NCBI GenBank assembly: GCA_018675575.1
Contig: JABGXW010000145.1
Span: 1 to 64,000, forward strand
Reading direction: 5' to 3'
DNA: 64,000 nucleotides
DNA from: Bacteriovoracaceae bacterium
GTDB taxonomy: Bacteria; Bdellovibrionota; Bacteriovoracia; Bacteriovoracales; Bacteriovoracaceae
Numbering within the stretch: the first letter of the stretch is position 1; each line of letters starts with the position of its first letter. Under the pieces are notes generated by a model, which saw nothing but the letters and a program-made list of their open reading frames with translations, did not search any database and was not told the origin of the DNA. The position numbers were made by a program, and so were the translations under genes. This document shows, piece by piece, positions 32,747 to 40,482 of this stretch.

Positions 32747-34224
32747 TTTCCTTTCTCCCTTATTGCTAGATTTTCAAAATTTTGACCAGGGAAGTCTTCC
32801 TGACCCATCGTCTCTGCTAGTTCTAGCTTAGCTTTCAAATGCAAGAATTTTAAAGTTTCATAAGCAGCTTCAGTTGTTGATTGTTCTATGAGAGCAAGTC
32901 TGAAATCTTGAAAGTCTGTTCTCTTCTTTAAATAATCGTCGAGTACAGTATCGAATAGTTTTTGTAAGGTGGTTATTCGTGCATCCAAAACTTTTAGTTC
33001 GTTTTGAAGATTTGTTAACGAATAATACTTTGATCTCACTGTTGATTGTGATTCATGTTTCGCTTGCTCAAGATTTTTTTCTGCTAGTTCTCTTGCTGTA
33101 TAACTTAAAGTTGTTTTTCTCGTATTGAATAGGCCGTCTTTTCCTGTGAGCGCCCAGGTTGCTGCGATGCTTGCCACTAACTCAATATTTGAATTATTGG
33201 AATTGGTTTCATAATCATTGATATAGGTTGAAGTAGAGAAACTATGCGTATAGGCTCCAAGATTTATTGAAAACTTAGGCAAGGGTAAATTTTCTCTCTG
33301 CACAATATCATGACTTCGTTTTGCAATATGAACAGCTACTTTCGCGTCTTTAATATTAAGATTGTCTTTTTTTGCATATTTCAGGGCCTCATCAAAAGTT
33401 GTTTTCATAGGAATGTACTTAAGTCTTTCTCTAAATATATATATTGTACCAACTGGATCTTTTAGGAGAATCGCTAGAGTTTCATCTGCTGTGCCTGTAT
33501 TTCTTTTTGCTTCAAAATATTCACTTTGCGATCGAAGATACTCAGCTCTCGACTGATAATATTCTCTTTTAGATACTTTCTTCAAAGTAACTTTTTCTCG
33601 GTTCATACTGTAGATAAAGGAAGTATGACGGAGTTGTTCTTTTTTTATTGCAGAAATCTTTTTGTACATAATGGTCTCAAAAAAAGCATTTATTATAGAA
33701 TGTTTTAGAATTCTTCTTTTTTCTAATAACTTCTGCTTGCCTCTGAGGTAAGTTTCCTTACTGTTTAGAAATTCTAAGTAGTCTTTACCCCAGTTGAAAA
33801 CGGTATAGTCTTCAATCACAAATGCAAGATTTCCTGAAGGATAAGGGGAAGTTGTACCTCCCGTTTTTTCTCCTTTCTTTATTCTGCCAACTCTCTGAGA
33901 ACTAGAAGTTAATTGAAGACTTATTTGTGGGTACCAAAATGCATGTTTTGAGTCTGTCCAATTTAATTCAAGGATTTTATCTTCATACTTTCTTTTTTGT
34001 TGTTCGTAATTTTCTCTGAGACCCTGCTCAATTGCTCCATTCAATGTGACTGTTTTAATTTGATCTTTAAATTTGAATGAGCCAGTCTCTTCCTGTACAT
34101 AACCACCGGATTTAAGCTGTGGTACTTTTTTTGTCTGAGAATATACGGGATTTACACTTAAGATGAAGCTAGATATTGATAAATATTTTAATACATTTTT
34201 ATTCATATATAAAAATGATGACAT
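32743..34224 (-). CDS. TolC-family outer-membrane protein
   Basis: Predicted trimeric outer-membrane channel protein, about 493 residues. After a signal sequence (MNKNVLKYLSISSFILSVNP) come the long alternating helices and barrel strands of the outer-membrane efflux family, with two weak repeats, e.g. LNWTDSKHAFWYPQISLQLT and AKRSHDIVQRENLPLPKFSI. ATG 34224 is used; ATG 34206 fits the signal peptide equally well and TTG 34233 is possible, none with a clear ribosome site. No inner-membrane pump or adaptor gene is next to it: neighbours are a small secreted protein and a beta-barrel protein. Confidence 0.78.
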   Translation of the reverse strand: MSSFLYMNKNVLKYLSISSFILSVNPVYSQTKKVPQLKSGGYVQEETGSFKFKDQIKTVTLNGAIEQGLRENYEQQKRKYEDKILELNWTDSKHAFWYPQISLQLTSSSQRVGRIKKGEKTGGTTSPYPSGNLAFVIEDYTVFNWGKDYLEFLNSKETYLRGKQKLLEKRRILKHSIINAFFETIMYKKISAIKKEQLRHTSFIYSMNREKVTLKKVSKREYYQSRAEYLRSQSEYFEAKRNTGTADETLAILLKDPVGTIYIFRERLKYIPMKTTFDEALKYAKKDNLNIKDAKVAVHIAKRSHDIVQRENLPLPKFSINLGAYTHSFSTSTYINDYETNSNNSNIELVASIAATWALTGKDGLFNTRKTTLSYTARELAEKNLEQAKHESQSTVRSKYYSLTNLQNELKVLDARITTLQKLFDTVLDDYLKKRTDFQDFRLALIEQSTTEAAYETLKFLHLKAKLELAETMGQEDFPGQNFENLAIREKGK

Positions 34225-34245
34225 AGGAATCAAGGAGTGTGAAGT

Positions 34246-34608
34246 TTATTGTAGTAAGTTTGGACAACCCATTTTAACTAATGCCTCTTCAGCATTAACA
34301 ATTTTTTGAAGAGCAAGTTCTAATTCGTATTTTAATCTAACACTCGTTTTAACAATTTTAACGTAAAAATCTCTATCATCATCTTTTTTAGAAATATTAA
34401 GCAAATGATCGTTTCTTGAAATTAGGGATTTTAGATTTTGTTTATGCCAAACTTTATTCTTACGTTGCTTATTAAGCTCATAGCAGCGTAATGATGTTGA
34501 AGGATTAGTTATAATGTCGGTTTGAAAATCCTGCTTGTCATATGATTGGGCCATTGCACCATGGATAATGATCCAAATGGCGCAGAGTGTAGTGGTCAAT
34601 TCTTTCAT
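34246..34608 (-). CDS. Small secreted hypothetical protein
   Basis: A 120-residue exported protein: signal sequence MKELTTTLCAIWIIIHGAMA cut before QSYDK, then a charged helical part with two cysteines (LRCYEL and MGCPNL). A good GGAGAGG ribosome site and a palindromic AGGTCGACCT precede the ATG. First gene of the set leading to the TolC-like and beta-barrel genes. Function unknown. Confidence 0.65.
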   Translation of the reverse strand: MKELTTTLCAIWIIIHGAMAQSYDKQDFQTDIITNPSTSLRCYELNKQRKNKVWHKQNLKSLISRNDHLLNISKKDDDRDFYVKIVKTSVRLKYELELALQKIVNAEEALVKMGCPNLLQ

Positions 34609-34760
34609 AAGGTCGACCTCTCCTGTCGGTTATAGTGTGATATATAAAAAAAGAGTTGTTTCAATACATTTCAAGTCTAACATAACTTTCAGAAGGGCAT
34701 GAAAAGTGATAGATTCTACCTTTAAAGCAATTGCTAACTATGAAATTTTTAAGGCTTTTT

Positions 34761-35546
34761 GTGGAGCATAAAAATATTCTTATTCTAATTCCATCCAGAT
34801 ATCATTCTTCTCGGTTTGAAGGTAAGCCTCTTGTCCCCATAAATGGAAAAAGCCTTATTAAAAGAGTCTATGAAGGCTGTGAAAGAATCAAAACAAGTAA
34901 TCAAGGCAAGAATCTATTGAATGTTGATATTGCAGTGGTTACAGATGATGATCGTATTGAAAAGCATGTCAAAGATTTTGATGGTGAAGTTGTTCGTGTA
35001 GATGAAAAACTTGAAAGCGGAACATTAAGAATTGAAAAAGCATATAAGAAATACTTTAGGGAAAAGAAAAAATATGATGTGATTATCAATGTTCAGGGAG
35101 ATGAGCCATTAATCGATGGCCCTGACTTACAAAATTTAGCAGATTTTCATATCAATTCTCAATTTAGTATTTCTACAATTGTTAAACCTGAATCCATGTC
35201 AAATGAGAATATTAAATCTAGCGATAAGGTAAAAGCAATCTATTCTAAAGAGAATGGGAAATGTCACTTCTTTACTCGTGCAGAGGTTCCTTATATCAGA
35301 GATCAATCAGATGCTTCTGATAATAACGAATGGTTCTTGCATATTGGCGTATATGCATATTCACCAGAGTCTTTATTAAACTATTGCTTATTGAAACCAA
35401 GTTATTATGAAGAATTAGAAAAGCTTGAACAGTTAAGGGCCCTTGAGAATAATATGACAATTGGTGCAATAATTACAAGTCACGAAATGATCGGTATTGA
35501 TACACCAGAAGATATAATAAAGCTTGAAGGGGTTTTAAGTGAATAA
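34761..35546 (+). CDS. kdsB: 3-deoxy-manno-octulosonate cytidylyltransferase
   Basis: Activates Kdo with CTP to CMP-Kdo for LPS core synthesis. 261 residues from GTG 34761; AAGG stands six bases upstream, and the protein then begins VEHKNILILIPSRYHSSRF, the position where KdsB proteins usually start. ATG 34740 is possible but has no ribosome site. Landmarks: EGKPLVPINGKSLI, INVQGDEPLI and GIDTPEDI. It overlaps pyrG by 8 bp. Confidence 0.92.
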   Translation: MEHKNILILIPSRYHSSRFEGKPLVPINGKSLIKRVYEGCERIKTSNQGKNLLNVDIAVVTDDDRIEKHVKDFDGEVVRVDEKLESGTLRIEKAYKKYFREKKKYDVIINVQGDEPLIDGPDLQNLADFHINSQFSISTIVKPESMSNENIKSSDKVKAIYSKENGKCHFFTRAEVPYIRDQSDASDNNEWFLHIGVYAYSPESLLNYCLLKPSYYEELEKLEQLRALENNMTIGAIITSHEMIGIDTPEDIIKLEGVLSE

Positions 35547-37167
35547 TAAAAAACTAAATAAAAAGTTTATTTTTATTACGGGAGGTGTGGCCAGCTCCTT
35601 GGGGAAAGGTTTGGCCGCTGCTAGTCTCGCGGCTCTTCTAGAACGTAGAGGAGTAAAAATAAATATGTTAAAAATGGATCCTTACATTAACGTTGACCCT
35701 GGAACAATGAGTCCCACTCAACATGGAGAAGTTTTTGTGACAGATGACGGAGCAGAGACGGATTTAGACTTAGGACATTATGAACGTTTTACATCTTTGA
35801 CCCTCTCTAAAAAGAGTAATTTTACAACAGGTCAAGTTTATCTTCAGGTAATCGAGAATGAGCGTGAAGGAAAATATTTAGGAAAAACTGTTCAGGTAGT
35901 ACCACATATTTCTGATGAGATTAAAAGACGGATACACATTGCTGCTGAAAATGTTGATTTGTTAATAGGTGAAATAGGAGGGACTGTTGGCGATATCGAG
36001 TCATTGCCTTTTATGGAATCCATAAGGCAATTTGCAAATGATGTTGGAACTGAAAATGTTTTATTTGTACATCTTGTACTGCTGCCTTATATTGCAGCTG
36101 CAGGGGAAGTTAAAACAAAACCGGCACAGCACTCTGTAAAAGAATTGCGATCAATTGGCCTGTTTCCAAATCTGATTATTTGCAGATCAGACAGAGAACT
36201 TGATAAAGGTATTAAAGAAAAGCTGAGCCTGTTTTGTAATGTTCCAAAAGAGAATGTTTTTTTATCAATAGATGTTGATTCAATCTATAAAGTTCCAATA
36301 TTATTTCACAAACAAGGTTTAGATGAAAAGATAACGGAGCTTTTAGGCATGTGGACTGGACGACCTAATATAAAAGATTTAGAAAAGGTTGTTTATAATT
36401 ATGAAAATCCTCTTCGTGAAATAAATATTGGCATAATAGGGAAATACACTGATTTAATTGAGTCATATAAATCGCTTGGTGAAGCATTATCACATGGTGC
36501 CATTGCAAACCAATTAAAACTTAATACTGTTTTTATTGATGCTGAAGAATTAGAAAGCAAAGAGAAACTTGAATCCTTGCTCACAAATCTAAACGGAATC
36601 TTAGTTCCGGGAGGATTTGGAGAGAGAGGCACTGAAGGTAAGATCGCTGCTGTTAAATATGCCAGAGAAAATAAAATCCCATACTTTGGAATCTGTCTAG
36701 GGCTTCAAATGGCATTAATTGAATTTGCTCGAAATGTTGCAGGCATTAATAAAGCAAACTCTGAGGAATTCTCCAAGGGAGGAGAACAAGTAGTTCATTA
36801 CATGGAAGGACAATCAAAAGAAGGTCGCAAAGGTGGCTCCATGAGATTAGGAGCATATGATTGTGAATTAAAGGCAGGATCATTAGCAGAAAAAATTTAT
36901 GGAGAAAAACTGGTTTCAGAACGTCATCGTCATCGTCTAGAAGTTAATAATAAATATATTGAAACAATGGAAGCCTCTGGTTTAACAATTTCAGGTAAAA
37001 ATAAAGAACTTGATCTGGTAGAAGTAATTGAGTTGAAAGAACATCCATATTTTATTGCTTGTCAGTATCATCCAGAATTTAAATCAAGACCGTTTTTACC
37101 GCATCCACTTTTTAGAACTTTTATTCAGGCTGCTGGGAAACAAAGAGGGAGTGAGCAAAATGCATAA
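35539..37167 (+). CDS. pyrG: CTP synthase
   Basis: Makes CTP from UTP, ATP and glutamine. 542 residues. N-terminal amidoligase domain (FITGGVASSLGKG, MDPYINVDPGTMSP, EVFVTDDGAETD) and C-terminal class I glutamine amidotransferase with nucleophile Cys in FGICLGLQMA and the His/Glu pair in QYHPEFKS. Start is GTG 35539, inside the end of kdsB; its end overlaps kdsA by 8 bp. Placing CTP supply between kdsB and kdsA matches the CTP demand of KdsB. Confidence 0.96.
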   Translation: MNNKKLNKKFIFITGGVASSLGKGLAAASLAALLERRGVKINMLKMDPYINVDPGTMSPTQHGEVFVTDDGAETDLDLGHYERFTSLTLSKKSNFTTGQVYLQVIENEREGKYLGKTVQVVPHISDEIKRRIHIAAENVDLLIGEIGGTVGDIESLPFMESIRQFANDVGTENVLFVHLVLLPYIAAAGEVKTKPAQHSVKELRSIGLFPNLIICRSDRELDKGIKEKLSLFCNVPKENVFLSIDVDSIYKVPILFHKQGLDEKITELLGMWTGRPNIKDLEKVVYNYENPLREINIGIIGKYTDLIESYKSLGEALSHGAIANQLKLNTVFIDAEELESKEKLESLLTNLNGILVPGGFGERGTEGKIAAVKYARENKIPYFGICLGLQMALIEFARNVAGINKANSEEFSKGGEQVVHYMEGQSKEGRKGGSMRLGAYDCELKAGSLAEKIYGEKLVSERHRHRLEVNNKYIETMEASGLTISGKNKELDLVEVIELKEHPYFIACQYHPEFKSRPFLPHPLFRTFIQAAGKQRGSEQNA

Positions 37168-37957
37168 TATGGATTTTTTCTTAGGACCATGTGTTTTAGA
37201 GAGTGAAGAGCTGGCATTAGAGATAGCGAAATATTTAAAAGAAAATATTGAACCTTTAGAAGGAGTAAATGTTTTCTTTAAAGGAAGCTATGATAAGGCC
37301 AATAGGACATCAGTTGATTCCTTTAGAGGGCCAGGATTAACTGAAGGGTTGAATATTCTTCAAAAAGTTAAAGATACTTATGGATTTCCATTGATTACAG
37401 ATTTTCATGACCCTGATCAAGCGATGCCCGTTGCTGAAGTTGTGGATGTATTACAAATTCCAGCATTCCTTTGTAGACAAACTGATATGATCTTAGCTGG
37501 AGCTAAAGCATGTAAAAAATTTGGAAGAAAATTAAAAATTAAAAAAGGCCAATTTCTTTCACCTTCAGACACAAAACAAATTGTAGAAAAAGCAGCTACA
37601 ATTTTAGATAGAGATTCAATTCTTCTTACGGAAAGAGGTACTTCTTTTGGATATAATAACTTAATTGTTGATATGGCCTCTTTTCAGGTGATGAAATCCT
37701 TTGGTGTGAAAACGGTTCATGATGCAACTCACTGCGTTCAACAACCGGGAGGACTTGGAACAATAACTGGTGGAAAACGAGACCAGATTTTTGTTCTTGC
37801 CAAGGCCGCTGTGGCTGCTGGGGCCGATGCTGTCTTTATGGAATGTCATCCCGACCCAGACAAAGCGAAGTCTGATTCAACAACTTGTTTACAATTGGAA
37901 AAACTCCCTGAAATAGTCTCAACATTAGTAAAACTAAAAATGATAGTGGATAAATAA
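37160..37957 (+). CDS. kdsA: 3-deoxy-8-phosphooctulonate synthase
   Basis: Condenses PEP with arabinose-5-phosphate to Kdo-8-phosphate. 265 residues from ATG 37160 (MHNMDFFLGPCVLESE) behind GAGGGAG; an earlier in-frame start at 37055 would run deep into pyrG. Landmarks: FKGSYDKANRTS, LQIPAFLCRQTD and VHDATHCVQQPGG. The conserved Asn in KANRTS is typical of KdsA; the CRQTD Cys segment is also present. kdsC starts 1 bp after its stop. Confidence 0.95.
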   Translation: MHNMDFFLGPCVLESEELALEIAKYLKENIEPLEGVNVFFKGSYDKANRTSVDSFRGPGLTEGLNILQKVKDTYGFPLITDFHDPDQAMPVAEVVDVLQIPAFLCRQTDMILAGAKACKKFGRKLKIKKGQFLSPSDTKQIVEKAATILDRDSILLTERGTSFGYNNLIVDMASFQVMKSFGVKTVHDATHCVQQPGGLGTITGGKRDQIFVLAKAAVAAGADAVFMECHPDPDKAKSDSTTCLQLEKLPEIVSTLVKLKMIVDK

Positions 37958-37958
37958 T

Positions 37959-38510
37959 ATGAATTTCACAGAAAAAGATCTACTTGATGCTGTAAATCTC
38001 CATAGAGTAAAACTCTCTAAAATTAAATGTGTGGTATTTGATTGTGACGGGATATTAACAAATGGTCATGTCACTTATGAAGGGGAAGAAATGGGCTGGA
38101 ATAGAACAAGCCATACCTCTGATGGATATGGAATGCAGATATTAATGCAAGCTGGACTTAAAGTAGGTGTTATTTCTGGTGGAAATAGTAAAGGAGTACT
38201 TAAAAGATACAAAGATAATTTAAAGTTAGATTTTGTATATCTCGGTAATGAAGATAAACGTCAAGCCTATAAAAAAATATTAAAAATGGGCTTTAATGAT
38301 GATGAAGTGCTTTATATGGCCGATGAATTGTTCGATATGCCACTCTTAAAACGATGCGGGTTTGCCGTCACTGTGCCGATTGCATCCCAAGAAGTGAAAG
38401 CCGTCTGTGATTATGTAACCATTAGAGAAAGCGGTATGGGTTGTGCTCGTGAATTAATTGATATCTTAAGGAATGCTCAAAACTTAACCGTAAATGTTCC
38501 TGAGTTTTAA
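37959..38510 (+). CDS. kdsC: Kdo-8-phosphate phosphatase (HAD family)
   Basis: Removes phosphate from Kdo-8-P to give Kdo. 183 residues, HAD phosphatase of the C0 (capless) type. Nucleophile motif VVFDCDGILTNG (normally FDVDGVLTDG), motif II ISGGNS, catalytic Lys region and motif III ADELFDMPLL, where most homologues read GDDxxD. The Gly-to-Ala and Asp-to-Glu changes there are unusual but keep acidic residues. It completes the route kdsA-kdsC-kdsB, all in this operon. Confidence 0.9.
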   Translation: MNFTEKDLLDAVNLHRVKLSKIKCVVFDCDGILTNGHVTYEGEEMGWNRTSHTSDGYGMQILMQAGLKVGVISGGNSKGVLKRYKDNLKLDFVYLGNEDKRQAYKKILKMGFNDDEVLYMADELFDMPLLKRCGFAVTVPIASQEVKAVCDYVTIRESGMGCARELIDILRNAQNLTVNVPEF

Positions 38511-38514
38511 TAAG

Positions 38515-38784
38515 ATGAGTAATGATAAAGAAAAAAGAGAAGGAATGATGCAATTGTTGGATAATCAATATGATTGGCCAGCAATCTATAATTTTAAATT
38601 TGTAGTATTGGCCACGAAAATAAATGAATTGAAACAACTGGTAGGTGATGAGGGTTTAACCATGAAAATGTCTAGTAAAGGGAAGTATATTTCACTTACA
38701 ATAAATAGAACAATGAACTCTAGTTTAGAAGTCGTTGAGTTTTATGAAAAAGTTTATGTAATAGAAGGAATTATTACACTCTAA
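38515..38784 (+). CDS. DUF493 (YbeD-like) family protein
   Basis: A small 89-residue protein starting at ATG 38515, 4 bp after kdsC; an ATG at 38494 lies inside kdsC. Family landmarks: YDWPAIYNFKFVV, SSKGKYISLTINRTM and a C-terminal FYEKVYVIEGIITL. YbeD has an ACT-like regulatory fold; its role is not established. gpsA begins 13 bp downstream. Confidence 0.75.
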   Translation: MSNDKEKREGMMQLLDNQYDWPAIYNFKFVVLATKINELKQLVGDEGLTMKMSSKGKYISLTINRTMNSSLEVVEFYEKVYVIEGIITL

Positions 38785-38797
38785 GTAAGGAAGATAA

Positions 38798-39832
38798 ATG
38801 AGTTACGATACAGCAATTGTTGTTGGGGCTGGTGCATTTGGTACATGTATAGCCTCTGTTCTTGCCAACAATTTTAAGAAAGTTATTTTAAAAGTTAGAT
38901 CTGAAGACGTTTATCTTGCTATCAAAAACCAAAAGGAAAACTCTGTTTATCTTCCTGGCATTAAGTTGGCAGATAATATTGAGGCTGCTTTATCTTGGGA
39001 AGAATTAGATCAACAAACTCTAGGTTCAAAAATTGAAATAATTGTTTCAGGCTTGCCTACTGCTGGCATAAGCGGATTCTTTGATGAACAGTATCTTAGA
39101 TTTAAATCCTATTTTGATCAGAATATACCCCTCGTTTCTCTATCAAAAGGAATTGATCCAGATACCCTTGAGCTATCTGATGATCTCTTTTTTGATATGT
39201 TTTCTCAGCATAGAGAATTATTTTGTTTTTTATCAGGGCCTTCATTTGCAAAAGAAGTGATGCAAGAGCAAATTACATTAGCAACTTGTGCAGGACGATC
39301 TAAGAAAGTATTAAATAAAGTAGCGAAAATGATGGATGCCCCTTATTTTAAATTACTACTGTCTTACGATGTAAAAGGAGTGTTACTAGGAGGAGCATTA
39401 AAAAATATCTTAGCAATTGCTGGCGGAATTGTAGAAGGTCTCGGCTACAACCACAATACTAGAGCAGCATTGATAACTAGAGGGATTACCGAAATGCTTA
39501 AGTTTGGAATGGTTTATAATGCTAGGCCTGAAACTTTTTATGGTCTGTCTGGTATGGGCGATCTTATCTTAACAACAACTGGAGGTCTTTCAAGAAATAA
39601 GAAGTTCGGCATAGAAATAGCTAAAGGAAGAACTGCTGAAGATATAATTAACTCCCAAAGAACAGTTGTAGAAGGTTATAAGACGGCTAAAGCTGCTCAT
39701 CTCGTCTCAAAAAAATATGATATAAATGCGCGGATTTTTAACGGGGTTTATTCTGTTTTGTATGAAGGCGAAAAAGCTGAAGATGTCATTAAATCGATGA
39801 TGAAAATACCAAGCCGCTTTGAAATTGAGTAA
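38798..39832 (+). CDS. gpsA: Glycerol-3-phosphate dehydrogenase [NAD(P)+]
   Basis: Makes sn-glycerol-3-phosphate for phospholipid synthesis. 344 residues: NAD(P)-binding VVGAGAFGTCIA at the N-terminus, SKGIDPDT, FLSGPSFAKEV, catalytic Lys in GGALKNILAIAGGI and GLSGMGDLILT. Last gene of the kds group. Its final codons form one arm of a 14-bp hairpin shared with the convergent gene. Confidence 0.95.
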   Translation: MSYDTAIVVGAGAFGTCIASVLANNFKKVILKVRSEDVYLAIKNQKENSVYLPGIKLADNIEAALSWEELDQQTLGSKIEIIVSGLPTAGISGFFDEQYLRFKSYFDQNIPLVSLSKGIDPDTLELSDDLFFDMFSQHRELFCFLSGPSFAKEVMQEQITLATCAGRSKKVLNKVAKMMDAPYFKLLLSYDVKGVLLGGALKNILAIAGGIVEGLGYNHNTRAALITRGITEMLKFGMVYNARPETFYGLSGMGDLILTTTGGLSRNKKFGIEIAKGRTAEDIINSQRTVVEGYKTAKAAHLVSKKYDINARIFNGVYSVLYEGEKAEDVIKSMMKIPSRFEIE

Positions 39833-39848
39833 TTCTCAACTTCAAAGC
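39816..39848. terminator. Convergent hairpin between gpsA and the next gene
   Basis: A 14-bp inverted repeat with one mismatch (39816-39829 / 39835-39848) and a TAATT loop. It includes the last gpsA codons and lies 9 bp past the stop of the opposing gene. No long T run follows on either strand, so Rho-independent action is uncertain. Confidence 0.5.
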
Positions 39849-39857
39849 ACATAAAAA

Positions 39858-40412
39858 CTAATAACAATAAGCTTGCTCTAAAAAGTATCTCTGGCAAAGG
39901 TGGCCAGGGTTTCCGCAATCGCTATCATTTTGAGAGTGGTAGATTCTATCTCTGCACCTTTTGGACTCAGAGGCCTTTACATTAACAATAAATGTACCTG
40001 TTGTGACAATCGTCCCATTCTTTTGGAGCTTATAATTGATGGTGTTTTTACCACTTCTGAGCAAAGGTCGTTGTAATAAAGAACCTAACCATAAATTAAA
40101 ATATTTTTTACTTTCACCCTGAACGGCATCAAACGATACTTTCTTACTTCTTCTTGAACCTTGTTGGTGTCTCGCTTCTAATGTTACTTTATTTGCATCA
40201 ATTGCAGGATGAATGAATTTATCTCTATCACCCGATTCTAAGTAATCCATACGACAAATATGTGATCGCGACCTTTTAGGACAATAAGTATAAATATTTC
40301 CGTAAATATAATGTGAAGTTAAATTGCTTCCAGATTTAAATCCAATAGCTCCATCAGCAAATAGTTGGAATGAGCTGAATAGAAATACTAGTAGGATAAG
40401 ATTGTTTAACAT
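39858..40412 (-). CDS. Secreted hypothetical protein with cysteine-rich end
   Basis: A 184-residue exported protein: signal sequence MLNNLILLVFLFSSFQLFA cut before DGAIG, a beta-rich middle, and a C-terminal ~30 residues with four cysteines (KRCRDR, DSDCGN, HLCQRY, AYCY) plus CPKRSRSHIC nearer the N-terminus. The cysteines probably form disulphides. AAGGAAATTAATA precedes ATG 40412. It lies downstream of the DsbD-like gene on the same strand. No family recognised. Confidence 0.7.
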   Translation of the reverse strand: MLNNLILLVFLFSSFQLFADGAIGFKSGSNLTSHYIYGNIYTYCPKRSRSHICRMDYLESGDRDKFIHPAIDANKVTLEARHQQGSRRSKKVSFDAVQGESKKYFNLWLGSLLQRPLLRSGKNTINYKLQKNGTIVTTGTFIVNVKASESKRCRDRIYHSQNDSDCGNPGHLCQRYFLEQAYCY

Positions 40413-40482
40413 TATTAATTTCCTTTTTTTAGACTTGATTATTTTATAGGTTTTGAAATCTAATCGTCAAAGAAACTTAGGA

